Assembly (NCBI RefSeq): GCF_021353295.2
Contig: NZ_CP120635.1
Location: 2,311,501-2,375,500, forward strand
Direction of reading: 5' to 3'
DNA length: 64,000 nt
Source of the DNA: Pseudodesulfovibrio thermohalotolerans
GTDB taxonomy: Bacteria > Desulfobacterota > Desulfovibrionia > Desulfovibrionales > Desulfovibrionaceae
The translations under genes were made by a program, and so were the position numbers. The notes under the pieces are model-generated. The model ran no database searches. It was not told the origin of the DNA and saw only the letters and a list, made by a program, of their open reading frames with translations. Numbering within the stretch: position 1 is the stretch's first letter; each line of letters opens with the position of its first letter. Below are positions 19,640 through 27,183 of the stretch, one piece after another.

Positions 19640-19834
19640 CTAATCCTTGCGATCATCCTGACGGTTCTTGAAAGTGATGGACGCAAGGCAACCCGCGAGC
19701 CCGCCGAGCACCACGGCCTTGCCCGCTGCCATCATGCCCGTGAAGCTGAAGAGATAGCCGATGGCCGCCCCCGCGATTATGCCCTTGGCCAGGACGTCGA
19801 TCCATTGCATGAACTCTCTTCCGTCATCACCCAT
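19640..19834 (-). CDS. Small membrane protein, function unknown
   Basis: 64 residues from ATG 19834, chosen because GGAGAG precedes it by five bases. The longer frame to 19924 lacks such a site. After a polar start (MGDDGREFMQWIDVL) comes a Gly/Ala-rich hydrophobic stretch, about residues 14-52, long enough for two short helices (GIIAGAAIGYLFSF and VVLGGLAGCLASI), then a charged end (KNRQDDRKD). No family recognised. It is transcribed divergently from the Fur-box-controlled ferrous iron genes, 241 bases away. Confidence 0.55.
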   Translation of the reverse strand: MGDDGREFMQWIDVLAKGIIAGAAIGYLFSFTGMMAAGKAVVLGGLAGCLASITFKNRQDDRKD

Positions 19835-20000
19835 TGGAACTCTCCGCGACTGTTGCGAGGTTAGTGGTTGCCGGACGCGCGCATTGTCATTATCATCCGC
19901 GCTCAAGCTTCGGAATATGAGCATAAAAATCCCCGGAAGACAAGGAATACCGGGCTATTCACCCCTCAGACGGGAAAAGCTTTTTTTTGAGGCTTGCTGC

Positions 20001-20029
20001 TTGACATTGATTCTCAACATCACTATCAA
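20001..20029 (+). promoter_or_regulatory. Promoter with overlapping Fur-like operator upstream of the feo cluster
   Basis: TTGACA (20001-20006), a 17-base spacer and TATCAA (20024-20029, four of six consensus) form a good sigma-70 promoter. Inside it, GATTCTCAACATCACTATC (20009-20027) matches the 19-base Fur consensus at about 13 positions. A repressor bound there would cover the -10. The first gene starts 47 bases later. Confidence 0.6.
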
Positions 20030-20075
20030 GTTTTTGTCCGGCATTGATGTCGGAAAAAACTTTGAGGGAATCGTC

Positions 20076-20258
20076 ATGCTCGACACCATAATCGTCGTCG
20101 CAATCATTGCCGTTGCGGCCTTTTTCGTGGGCCGCAGGCTGTTCAGGACCTTCACCGCCAAGCAACCCTCCTGCGGATGCAGCGGTTGCGGCCAATCCGG
20201 ATCATGCTCCGGCAGCAAGGACGGCCCCGGCAGCAACTGCGGTTGCGATCCGCGCTAA
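20076..20258 (+). CDS. FeoB-associated Cys-rich membrane peptide
   Basis: 60 residues. The start is ATG 20076 with GAGGGA upstream. One N-terminal membrane helix (about 3-20: DTIIVVAIIAVAAFFVGRRL) is followed by a cytoplasmic or periplasmic tail with six Cys (CGCSGCGQSGSC...CGC). This is the FeoB_associated (PF12669-like) pattern. Such peptides accompany ferrous iron transporters and are thought to handle iron or stabilise FeoB, but their function is not settled. It lies between two Fur-like boxes and before feoA. Confidence 0.8.
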   Translation: MLDTIIVVAIIAVAAFFVGRRLFRTFTAKQPSCGCSGCGQSGSCSGSKDGPGSNCGCDPR

Positions 20259-20275
20259 TTTTTTTGACCGACCGT

Positions 20276-20290
20276 TGATAACAATTCTCA
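20276..20290 (+). promoter_or_regulatory. Fur-like operator upstream of feoA
   Basis: TGATAACAATTCTCA fits the 7-1-7 Fur box (TGATAAT-N-ATTATCA) at 12 of 14 positions. It lies inside the wider palindrome GTTGA...TCAAC (20274-20292). It stands 29 bases before the feoA start, so iron would control feoAB separately from, or in addition to, the upstream promoter. Confidence 0.65.
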
Positions 20291-20319
20291 ACTAACCAGC
20301 TTTTCAAGGAATTACTGAA

Positions 20320-20562
20320 ATGGCGCAAGACATGTGTTTACGCAAAGCCAAGGTCAACCAGAAACTCAAGATCAGAACAGTAAGCGCCGACGGCGAACTA
20401 GGCCGCCGCATCCGCGACATGGGGCTCATTCCGGGTACCGAGGTCACGGTCATCGGCAAGGCTCCCCTTCGTGATCCCGTGGCCCTGCGGCTCCGCGACT
20501 TCACGCTGACCTTGCGCAACAGCGAGGCCGACCACATCACCGTCACCCCTCTGGAGGACTAG
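20320..20562 (+). CDS. feoA: FeoA, SH3-like accessory protein of ferrous iron transport
   Basis: 80 residues with the FeoA SH3-like fold: RIRDMGLIPGTEVTVIGKAPLRDPVALRLRDFTLTLRNSEA, where the MGL-PG and P-DP-A motifs are diagnostic. FeoA is cytoplasmic and is thought to interact with FeoB to support Fe2+ uptake. A Fur-like box precedes it, and feoB starts three bases after its stop. The short N-terminal tail (about 10 residues, MAQDMCLRKAK) carries one Cys. Confidence 0.93.
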   Translation: MAQDMCLRKAKVNQKLKIRTVSADGELGRRIRDMGLIPGTEVTVIGKAPLRDPVALRLRDFTLTLRNSEADHITVTPLED

Positions 20563-20565
20563 CGC

Positions 20566-22701
20566 ATGGGTAAATACACCATCGGCATCGCGGGCAACCC
20601 GAACTGCGGAAAAACCACCATGTTCAACGCCCTGACCGGGGCACGGCAACACGTTGCCAACTGGCCCGGCGTGACCGTCGAAAAAAAGGTCGGGCACATC
20701 CACATGGGGGAAGATTCCATCGAGCTCGTGGATCTGCCCGGCACCTATTCCCTGACCGCCTACACCCAGGAAGAGTTGGTCGCCCGGAATTTCCTCGTGG
20801 ACGACCGGCCGCAGGCGGTCATCGACATCATGAACGCCGACGCGCTTGAACGAAACCTCTACCTCGCCGTCCAGATATTGGAACTCGGCGTGCCCCTGGT
20901 TCTGGGCCTGAACATGATGGACGAAGTGCGCAAGTCGGGCAAACGGATCGACAGCGCGCGCCTCGCGGCCCTTTCCGGCTGCACCGTGATCGAAACCGTG
21001 GCCCGGTCCGGCCACGGGGCCAAGGAGTTGCTGGCTTCCACTCTCGAAGTGGCCAAAAACCAGACGGGAGAATGGACTCCTCTGAACATCTCCTACGGCC
21101 CGGACCTCGACCCGGTTCTCGGCAAGATGGAAAAAATCATCGAAGAGGCAAAATTCCTGACCGACAAGGCACCTGCCCGCTGGACCGGAATCAAATACCT
21201 GGAGCGCGACGAGGACGTCATCGTCAAGGGCCGCATGGCCAACACCGCGCTCTCCGAACAGCTTGAAGCCATGGCGGCCGAAGTGGCCGCCCACACCAGA
21301 AAGACTCTCAACATGCGGCCCGACGCGCTTATCGCCGACTACCGCTACGGCTTCATCGCCTCCATGGTCAAACATGTGGTCACCTACCCCGCATCGAACG
21401 CGGACCGCATCAGCCGGTCCGACAAGATGGACAAGGTCCTGACCCACAAATTCCTCGGCCCCCTGATTATGCTCGGCATCGTCTACCTCATCTATCAGGT
21501 GACCTTCGCCGTGGGTGAAATCCCCATGGGCTGGCTTGAGGCCCTCTTCGGCTGGATAGGCGACACCGCCACAAACCTCCTGCCCGAAGGCTACCTCCAG
21601 TCCCTGATCGTCTCCGGCATCATTGACGGTGTGGGCGGCGTCATGGGCTTCGTGCCGCTCATCATGTTCATGTTCCTGATGATTTCCGCTCTGGAGGACT
21701 CCGGATACATCGCCCGCATGGCCTACATGCTTGATCGTGTCTTCAAGATTTTCGGACTGCACGGCACCTCGGTGCTCCCCTTCATCGTCTCCGGCGGCAT
21801 CGCGGGCGGCTGCGCCGTCCCGGGCGTCATGGCCAGCCGCACCCTGCGCTCGCCCAAGGAAAAACTGGCCACCCTGTTCGTGGCCCCGTATATGACCTGC
21901 GGCGCCAAGGTGCCCGTTTTCCTCATGCTGGCCGCGGCCTTCTTCCCCGAGGATTCGGCCACGGTCATGCTGATCATCACCCTGTCCGCCTGGGGCATGG
22001 CCCTGCTCGTGGCCCGACTGCTGCGCTCCACCGTCATCCGGGGCGCATCCACCCCGTTCGTCATGGAACTGCCGCCCTACCGTATGCCCACGCTCCAGGG
22101 CGTGCTCATCCACACCTGGGAACGGACCTGGGAGTACATGAAAAAGGCAGGTACCGTCATTCTCGGCATTTCCATCCTCATCTGGGCCATGATGACCTTC
22201 CCCGAGCTGCCCGCCGATCGCGTGGCCCACTATGAGGCGCAACGCGCCGCGGCCCAGACCGAAGAGCAGATCGCCGAAATCGACAACACCCAAGCCGAGG
22301 AAGCCGTCCGCCACACCCTGGCCGGTCGCATCGGCACCGCGCTCGAACCCATCTCCGAACTGGCCGGTTTCAACTGGCGCGTGAACATCGCCCTGACCGG
22401 CGGCTTCGCGGCCAAGGAAGTCATAGTCTCCACCTTGGGCACGGCCTACTCCCTGGGCGAAGTGGACGCCGAGGAATCCCAGCCGCTGTCCGAACGGCTG
22501 GTGGCCGACCCGGCCTTCTCCCCGGCCACGGCCATAGCCCTCATCATCTTCACCATGCTCTACGCGCCCTGCTTCGTGACCGTCGTCACCATGGCCCGCG
22601 AATCGAGCTGGCGATGGGCCGCCTTCAGCGTAGTCGGCTCCACCGGCCTGGCCTACGTCATGGCCGTCATCGGATACAACGTGTCCAAGGCGTTCCTGTA
22701 A
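20566..22701 (+). CDS. feoB: Ferrous iron transporter B
   Basis: 711 residues. The N-terminal GTPase domain has G1 GNPNCGKTTMFN (10-21), G3 DLPGTYSL and G4 LNMMDEVRKSG. A helical GDI-like region follows, and then the membrane part with two Gate domains (MGFVPLIMFMFLMISALEDSGYIARMAYMLDRV and FIVSGGIAGGCAVPGVMASRT, then IALTGGFAAKEVIVSTLGTAYSLGE). Conserved Cys residues in GGCAVPG and YMTCGAKVPVF are in place. It imports Fe2+ across the inner membrane under GTP control. Translation is linked to feoA, and a clear terminator follows. Confidence 0.97.
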   Translation: MGKYTIGIAGNPNCGKTTMFNALTGARQHVANWPGVTVEKKVGHIHMGEDSIELVDLPGTYSLTAYTQEELVARNFLVDDRPQAVIDIMNADALERNLYLAVQILELGVPLVLGLNMMDEVRKSGKRIDSARLAALSGCTVIETVARSGHGAKELLASTLEVAKNQTGEWTPLNISYGPDLDPVLGKMEKIIEEAKFLTDKAPARWTGIKYLERDEDVIVKGRMANTALSEQLEAMAAEVAAHTRKTLNMRPDALIADYRYGFIASMVKHVVTYPASNADRISRSDKMDKVLTHKFLGPLIMLGIVYLIYQVTFAVGEIPMGWLEALFGWIGDTATNLLPEGYLQSLIVSGIIDGVGGVMGFVPLIMFMFLMISALEDSGYIARMAYMLDRVFKIFGLHGTSVLPFIVSGGIAGGCAVPGVMASRTLRSPKEKLATLFVAPYMTCGAKVPVFLMLAAAFFPEDSATVMLIITLSAWGMALLVARLLRSTVIRGASTPFVMELPPYRMPTLQGVLIHTWERTWEYMKKAGTVILGISILIWAMMTFPELPADRVAHYEAQRAAAQTEEQIAEIDNTQAEEAVRHTLAGRIGTALEPISELAGFNWRVNIALTGGFAAKEVIVSTLGTAYSLGEVDAEESQPLSERLVADPAFSPATAIALIIFTMLYAPCFVTVVTMARESSWRWAAFSVVGSTGLAYVMAVIGYNVSKAFL

Positions 22702-22727
22702 CGCCAAAAGGTTTCGCACAACATGAA

Positions 22728-22753
22728 GGGAGCCCTCCGGGGCTCCCTTTTTT
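22728..22753 (+). terminator. Rho-independent terminator after feoB
   Basis: GGGAGCCC (22728-22735), loop TCCG, GGGCTCCC (22740-22747), then TTTTTT. Perfect eight-pair stem with a strong T-tract. Confidence 0.9.
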
Positions 22754-22921
22754 ATTCCCCGCGTCCCCGCCGAAACGCCTCGCGGCGGACTGTATCCGAG
22801 ACAGCGTCAAAGCGAACAGCAAACAGCTTCCTAAGACCCGAGGCGGATGGACGAATCAGCGCCCGCCTCTTTCCTTTTCGGGAAGGATACCCTATTGTCC
22901 GCACGGCAAAGGAAACCGATC

Positions 22922-23887
22922 ATGACAAGACTCATCACCATACTGAAAACGATCTTCCGCGAGACCGCCGACGCCTGCCTGCAGTTGTTCAAGGTCATGA
23001 TTCCGATACTCATCCTGGTCAAGATTCTCCAGGAACTCGATCTCATCAAGTACCTGGCCTGGCCGCTTGAGCCCCTCATGGGGGTTATCGGGCTGCCCGC
23101 CGAGATGGGGCTTGTCTGGGCCACCACCCTCATCAATAATATCTACACCGGCATGATCGTCCTGGCGTCCTTCACCGGCGACGCCCCGCTGACCTCGGCC
23201 CAGGCCACGGTCCTCGGCGTGCTCATGCTCGTGGCCCACGGTCTGCCCGTTGAGACCGCCATCGCCGACCGCTCCGGCGCACGGTTCCTCTTCCAGTGCT
23301 TCGTACGCATGGCCGGGGCGTTCATCCTGGCCTGGCTGCTCCACCTGATCTACTCGGCCACAGGCGCCCTGAGCGGCCCGGCCGCCATGCTATTCCAGAC
23401 CGACGCGTCCGCCGGGACCGGCTCCCTCGCGACCTGGGCATTTGGACAGGCCAAGAACCTGCTGTCCATCTTCTGCATCATATTCGCCCTCATCTCCATC
23501 ATGCGCGTGCTCCGCGCCATCGGCGCAATCGACCTCATGAACCGCATCCTCCGGCCCGTGCTCAACCTCATCGGCATCGGTCCCAAGGCCTCGGCCATCA
23601 CCGTCATAGGCCTGACCATGGGACTCTCCTACGGCGGCGGACTCATCATCAACGAAGCGCGCAACGGCGTCCTGAGCAAGGAGGACGTCTTCTATTCCCT
23701 GACTTTCATGGGCTTGTGCCACTCGCTCATCGAAGATACCCTGCTCATTGCGCTCATTGGCGGACATATGAGCGGGGCGTTCTGGGGACGATTGATCTTC
23801 GCCGTGCTGGCCATGGCCCTCATCGTCCAGATTGTCCGCCGTGTCCCGGAACGGGCCCGCACAGCCTATCTGTGGGCCGAGAAGTAA
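22922..23887 (+). CDS. Nucleoside-recognition (Gate) domain membrane protein
   Basis: 321 residues from ATG 22922 (AAGGAAACC upstream). The longer frame to 22847 lacks a site. About eight hydrophobic segments hold two Gate/nucleoside-recognition repeats: ETADACLQLFKVMIPILILVKILQEL with LAWPLEPLMGVIGLPAE, and RVLRAIGAIDLMNRILRPVLNLIGIGPKA with MGLSYGGGLIINEARNG. The family is related to SpmA/SpmB and the FeoB gate. Transport function is likely but the substrate is unknown. Its position right after feoB is suggestive only. Confidence 0.75.
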   Translation: MTRLITILKTIFRETADACLQLFKVMIPILILVKILQELDLIKYLAWPLEPLMGVIGLPAEMGLVWATTLINNIYTGMIVLASFTGDAPLTSAQATVLGVLMLVAHGLPVETAIADRSGARFLFQCFVRMAGAFILAWLLHLIYSATGALSGPAAMLFQTDASAGTGSLATWAFGQAKNLLSIFCIIFALISIMRVLRAIGAIDLMNRILRPVLNLIGIGPKASAITVIGLTMGLSYGGGLIINEARNGVLSKEDVFYSLTFMGLCHSLIEDTLLIALIGGHMSGAFWGRLIFAVLAMALIVQIVRRVPERARTAYLWAEK

Positions 23888-23907
23888 CCCTCCACAAGGA
23901 GAACATC

Positions 23908-24291
23908 ATGTCTGACATCCAATTGATCCACACGGAGAAAGCCCCGGCCGCCGTGGGCCCCTACTCCCAGGCCACCGCCGTGAACGGCATGATCCACGTG
24001 TCCGGCCAGCTCGGCATCATCCCCTCCGAAGGCAAGCTGGCCGAAGGCTTCAAAGCCCAGACTCGCCAGGCCCTGAAAAACCTGAAGGCCATCCTCGAAG
24101 AAGCCGGTTCCTCCCTGGACAAGGTCCTCTCCGTGGACGTGTTCATCATGGACATGGGCCGCTTCGCCGACCTCAACGGCATCTACGCCGAGTTCTTCAC
24201 CGACCACAAGCCCGCTCGCGCCGCAATTCAGGTGGCGGGTCTGCCCCTTGGCGGCCTGGTCGAATTCAAATGCGTGGCCGTCATCGACTAG
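23908..24291 (+). CDS. ridA: RidA family enamine/imine deaminase
   Basis: 127 residues, start supported by AAGGAG six bases upstream. Matches the Rid/YjgF family: EKAPAAVGPYSQATAVNGMIHVSGQLGI, LKNLKAILEEAGSSLDKVLSVDVFIMDM and the substrate-binding Arg in KPARAAIQVAGLPLGGLVEFKCVAV. It hydrolyses reactive 2-aminoacrylate and related imines formed by PLP enzymes. The catalytic Arg and Glu positions are kept. It follows the Gate-domain gene by 20 bases. Confidence 0.93.
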   Translation: MSDIQLIHTEKAPAAVGPYSQATAVNGMIHVSGQLGIIPSEGKLAEGFKAQTRQALKNLKAILEEAGSSLDKVLSVDVFIMDMGRFADLNGIYAEFFTDHKPARAAIQVAGLPLGGLVEFKCVAVID

Positions 24292-24355
24292 TCAAACCAG
24301 CAAGCAGCGAAAACTTTACTTGACAGGCTCTCCGCAAAGTGGATACCTGAAAATC

Positions 24356-24430
24356 ATGCACAACATCACCGCCCGTTTCTTTTTCTTTTTTAGCTTTATC
24401 AGGAACGCCTGCGGTCTTGGTGTGCGCTAG
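24356..24430 (+). CDS. Phe-rich leader peptide of an attenuator (24 residues)
   Basis: The frame ATG 24356 to TAG 24430 encodes MHNITARFFFFFSFIRNACGL plus four codons, with Phe at residues 8-12 and 14. It closely recalls the E. coli pheA leader peptide ([15 protein letters not shown]). No strong Shine-Dalgarno is visible; GGA lies 13 bases upstream. Five of the six Phe codons are consecutive, so uncharged tRNA-Phe would stall ribosomes just before the antiterminator segment at 24407-24421. The Phe codons are mixed TTC and TTT, so they are not explained by a simple homopolymer. Its role as a sensor is inferred from the surrounding RNA structure. Confidence 0.75.
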   Translation: MHNITARFFFFFSFIRNACGLGVR

Positions 24431-24492
24431 TCTTTATTCAATAGGGATTCAAACCAAGAGGCCGCGGGCATAGTCCGCGGCCTCTTTTTTTT
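24407..24492 (+). promoter_or_regulatory. Transcription attenuator (terminator and competing antiterminator) upstream of aroA'
   Basis: The terminator is GAGGCCGCGG (24458-24467), loop GCATAGT, CCGCGGCCTC (24475-24484), then eight T's (24485-24492). An alternative stem pairs 24407-24421 (GCCTGCGGTCTTGGT) with 24453-24469 through 15 pairs, with one G-U and a two-base bulge. It uses most of the terminator's left arm. The 5' strand of this antiterminator overlaps the end of the Phe leader peptide. GCGGT at 24411-24415 can instead pair with ACCGC at 24368-24372 near the peptide start. Confidence 0.72.
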
Positions 24493-24531
24493 CGGGCCGC
24501 GCCGCAGCCGAAAGCAGCAAGGAGAAACACC

Positions 24532-25323
24532 ATGCATCTCGGAAAAGCCATTCGGATGGAACGCATCATGAACCGCAACAATGGCCGGACCATCGTGGTC
24601 CCCCTGGACCACGGCGTGACCGTCGGCCCCATCTACGGCATCGTGGACCTGCGCGACACCGTCAACCAGGTGGCCGACGGCGGCGCCAACGCCGTGCTCA
24701 TGCACAAGGGCATCCCCCGCTGCTCCCACCGCGCGGGCGGCAAGGACATCGGCCTTATCATCCACCTCTCCGCCTCCACCTCCCTTTCTCCACACCCCAA
24801 CGCGAAAACCCTGGTGGGTTCCGTCACCGACGCGCTGAAGCTCGGCGCGGACGCCGTGTCCGTGCACGTCAACCTCGGAGACGAGACCGAACCCAGAATG
24901 CTCTCGGACCTCGGCGCGCTCTGCTCCGAAGCTTCGGAATGGGGTATGCCCGTGCTGGCCATGATGTACGCCCGAGGCCCCAAGGTAGAAAACGAATACG
25001 ATCCCCAGGTAGTGGCTCACTGCGCCCGCGTGGGCGTGGAACTCGGCGCCGACATCGTCAAGGTCAACTACACCGGCGATCCCGAGTCCTTCTCCCGCGT
25101 GGTCGAGGGATGCTGCGTGCCCGTCGTCATCGCGGGCGGTCCAAAACTCGAAAGCGAACGCGACCTCGTCCAGATGGTCTACGACTCCATCCAGGCGGGC
25201 GGCAGCGGGCTTTCCGTGGGCCGGAACATCTTCCAGCACCCGACCCCGGCCAAGATCGTAGCCGCCCTCAACAAGGTCGTCCACGAAGACTGGGACGTCG
25301 ACGCAGCCATGGAGCTGTTGTAG
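24532..25323 (+). CDS. aroA': 2-amino-3,7-dideoxy-D-threo-hept-6-ulosonate (ADH) synthase, AroA' type
   Basis: 263 residues of the DhnA-type class I aldolase family, closest in pattern to the Methanocaldococcus MJ0400 protein: [45 protein letters not shown] and [23 protein letters not shown]. The Schiff-base lysine is K177 in DIVKVNYTG. The enzyme starts the DAHP-independent route to 3-dehydroquinate used by many archaea and by Desulfovibrio. A Phe attenuator precedes it, which supports an aromatic role over glycolytic aldolase. The DHQ synthase II partner is not in this window. Start ATG 24532 has GGAG upstream. Confidence 0.85.
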   Translation: MHLGKAIRMERIMNRNNGRTIVVPLDHGVTVGPIYGIVDLRDTVNQVADGGANAVLMHKGIPRCSHRAGGKDIGLIIHLSASTSLSPHPNAKTLVGSVTDALKLGADAVSVHVNLGDETEPRMLSDLGALCSEASEWGMPVLAMMYARGPKVENEYDPQVVAHCARVGVELGADIVKVNYTGDPESFSRVVEGCCVPVVIAGGPKLESERDLVQMVYDSIQAGGSGLSVGRNIFQHPTPAKIVAALNKVVHEDWDVDAAMELL

Positions 25324-25585
25324 GCGAAACCGCCTGGACAGGGAGAAAGGGGAAGGAGGGATCCGGTGGATCGGGTTCCCCGTCCCCTCTTCTTTCCTCA
25401 ACTTTCCTGTAGCCGTACCACTGAGCGGCAGAGTATGGAACGCGCAGTCGTTTTGTTCGGTGTGATTTAAGTAGGAACGGTCGGCAGAATGAAAAAGCGG
25501 CTTATAGTGCCTGGCCTGTAGCGGAAAAAACATGAGAAGCCATCGCGATGGGCTCCGGTCGGACCGGCACGCGGCTGAAATGTGA

Positions 25586-25894
25586 TCAGCCGTCGAATTC
25601 GACCTGAACGGTGTCGAGATAGTGAGCCAGATTGTCCACGTGTCTTTCGATGGCGGCGGGATCGCGTTCAAGAGCGGCCAATTCGATGTCATAGCCTATC
25701 CTGCCCATCCCCTTGAACCCGTAACCGCTGCCCGTTCCGCGCGCCGTATGGCCCAACCGCGCCAGGGTATTGAAATCCCGGCCGTGCAGCGCGTCGCGCA
25801 TCAGTTCAAGATCCTGACGGCAGACGGCGAAAAAACGATCCAGCAATTCTTGCAGGTCGGACGGTATCCGTTCGACCTCCGGAGATTCGGGCAT
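25586..25894 (-). CDS. Histidine phosphotransfer (HPt) protein
   Basis: 102 residues, all helical, with the HPt phosphorylation motif LARLGHTARGTGSGYGF; the accepting His is H49. Such proteins relay phosphate between a hybrid sensor kinase and a response regulator in the cytoplasm. It is a stand-alone gene with a GAGGACC ribosome site, and its kinase partner is not adjacent. The C-terminal helix ends with DTVQVEFDG. Confidence 0.85.
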   Translation of the reverse strand: MPESPEVERIPSDLQELLDRFFAVCRQDLELMRDALHGRDFNTLARLGHTARGTGSGYGFKGMGRIGYDIELAALERDPAAIERHVDNLAHYLDTVQVEFDG

Positions 25895-26013
25895 GACAAG
25901 GTCCTCGGTGCAAATTCATGCACCCGGTTGAATATGTGCCGATAAAAACGTAAGATTCGGCGAACACTAAGGATAGCCGAAGAGCTGTCAAATAAAACAT
26001 TCTCAACAAAGAT

Positions 26014-27171
26014 ATGGCACGAACCCTTTTCATCCTGGCCCTGCTTGTCCTGACCGCTTCCTGCTCGCGGCACGACGCCGTGCGCATTGCCCGCGCAGCC
26101 GCGACCGGCAATCCCGCTGCCGCCGCCGAAGCCCTTGCCCGCGACAAGGCCATCGGCTATGCCTCCAACCCGGCCGCGCTGGGCAACGACCTGAAGAACT
26201 TCAAGGAGCTCGTGGAGACCTTTATTGAGGCCATCACCGGGGTCTGGGGCAAGGACGACGCGCGTATGCCCGCGCCCAAACAGTACGTGAAGTACACCCA
26301 AAACTATCTCTCGCGAGCCAGTGTGGATTTCGACACGGGACAGATCGTGGTCGAGACCGTGGCTGACGACGACCCTCTCGGTAGCCTGCGCAACGCCATC
26401 GTCACCACCCTGCTCACCCCCGCCGATCCGCGCTCCGTGGACCTCTATTCGGCCAGCACCGTCAAACTCGGCGATACTCCCTTCCTGCTTGGCGAGGTCA
26501 AGGACACAAAGGGCAAAGACATCCGCTGGGAATGGCGGGCCAGGCAATACGCCGACCATCTCGTGGACACGAGGCTGCAAACCCGCAAAGTCAAGGGGAA
26601 AACCGCCCGATACGTTACCTTCCACATGGTCCGCGACCACCTTACGGTGCGCGCGGCCAAATATCGCGAGCTGGTGGAGAAGACCGCCGAGCGGTATCGG
26701 ATCAGCCGGAACCTGGTTTACGCGATCATGAAGGTGGAGTCCGACTTCAACCCGTTCGCGGTCAGTTCCGCCTCGGCCGTGGGGCTGATGCAGGTGGTCC
26801 CGTCCACTGCGGGCAGTGACGTGTACCGTTTCCTGCACGGCAAACCTGGCCAGCCCTCGCGCGAGGACCTGTTCGAACCGCCCGCCAACATCACCTACGG
26901 CACGGCCTACCTCCACCTTCTCGACACCCGCTTCCTGGGCGGCGTCACCGACCCTGTGTCCAGAGAGTATTGCGTCATCGCCGGATACAACGGCGGCGCG
27001 GGCAGCGTGCTGAAAACCTTTGACGGAAACAAGACCCGCGCGGTGAGCAAGATCAATGCGCTGCCGCCCGCCGACGTTTACGGCACCCTGCGCCGGAAGC
27101 TTCCCTACGCCGAAACGCAACGCTATCTTGGCAAGGTTCTTGAAGCCAAGAAGCAGTTCGTCAACTTCTAG
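26014..27171 (+). CDS. mltC: Membrane-bound lytic murein transglycosylase C
   Basis: 385-residue lipoprotein. The signal peptide ends at lipobox LTASC with lipidated C17. Residues of about 20-200 correspond to the MltC N-terminal domain, and about 215-360 to an SLT/GH23 domain. The catalytic Glu lies in IMKVESDFNPFAVSSASAVGLMQVVPSTAG, and the family motif YNGGAGSVLKTF follows. It cleaves peptidoglycan glycan strands with formation of 1,6-anhydromuramic ends and sits on the inner leaflet of the outer membrane. The overall arrangement matches MltC rather than MltA, B, D or Slt70. The next gene follows by 12 bases. Confidence 0.9.
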   Translation: MARTLFILALLVLTASCSRHDAVRIARAAATGNPAAAAEALARDKAIGYASNPAALGNDLKNFKELVETFIEAITGVWGKDDARMPAPKQYVKYTQNYLSRASVDFDTGQIVVETVADDDPLGSLRNAIVTTLLTPADPRSVDLYSASTVKLGDTPFLLGEVKDTKGKDIRWEWRARQYADHLVDTRLQTRKVKGKTARYVTFHMVRDHLTVRAAKYRELVEKTAERYRISRNLVYAIMKVESDFNPFAVSSASAVGLMQVVPSTAGSDVYRFLHGKPGQPSREDLFEPPANITYGTAYLHLLDTRFLGGVTDPVSREYCVIAGYNGGAGSVLKTFDGNKTRAVSKINALPPADVYGTLRRKLPYAETQRYLGKVLEAKKQFVNF

Positions 27172-27183
27172 CCGCCGCGCACC

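Noticed and set aside
20398..22719. 773-codon minus-strand frame opposite feoB
   Set aside because: Gly/His/Asp/Glu-rich antisense shadow of a GC-rich gene.
24320..24348. TTGACA followed after 16-17 bases by GATACC/ATACCT as promoter of the Phe leader
   Set aside because: The -35 is perfect but the -10 matches only half or less, and the start would fall at the leader ATG. Not strong enough to list.
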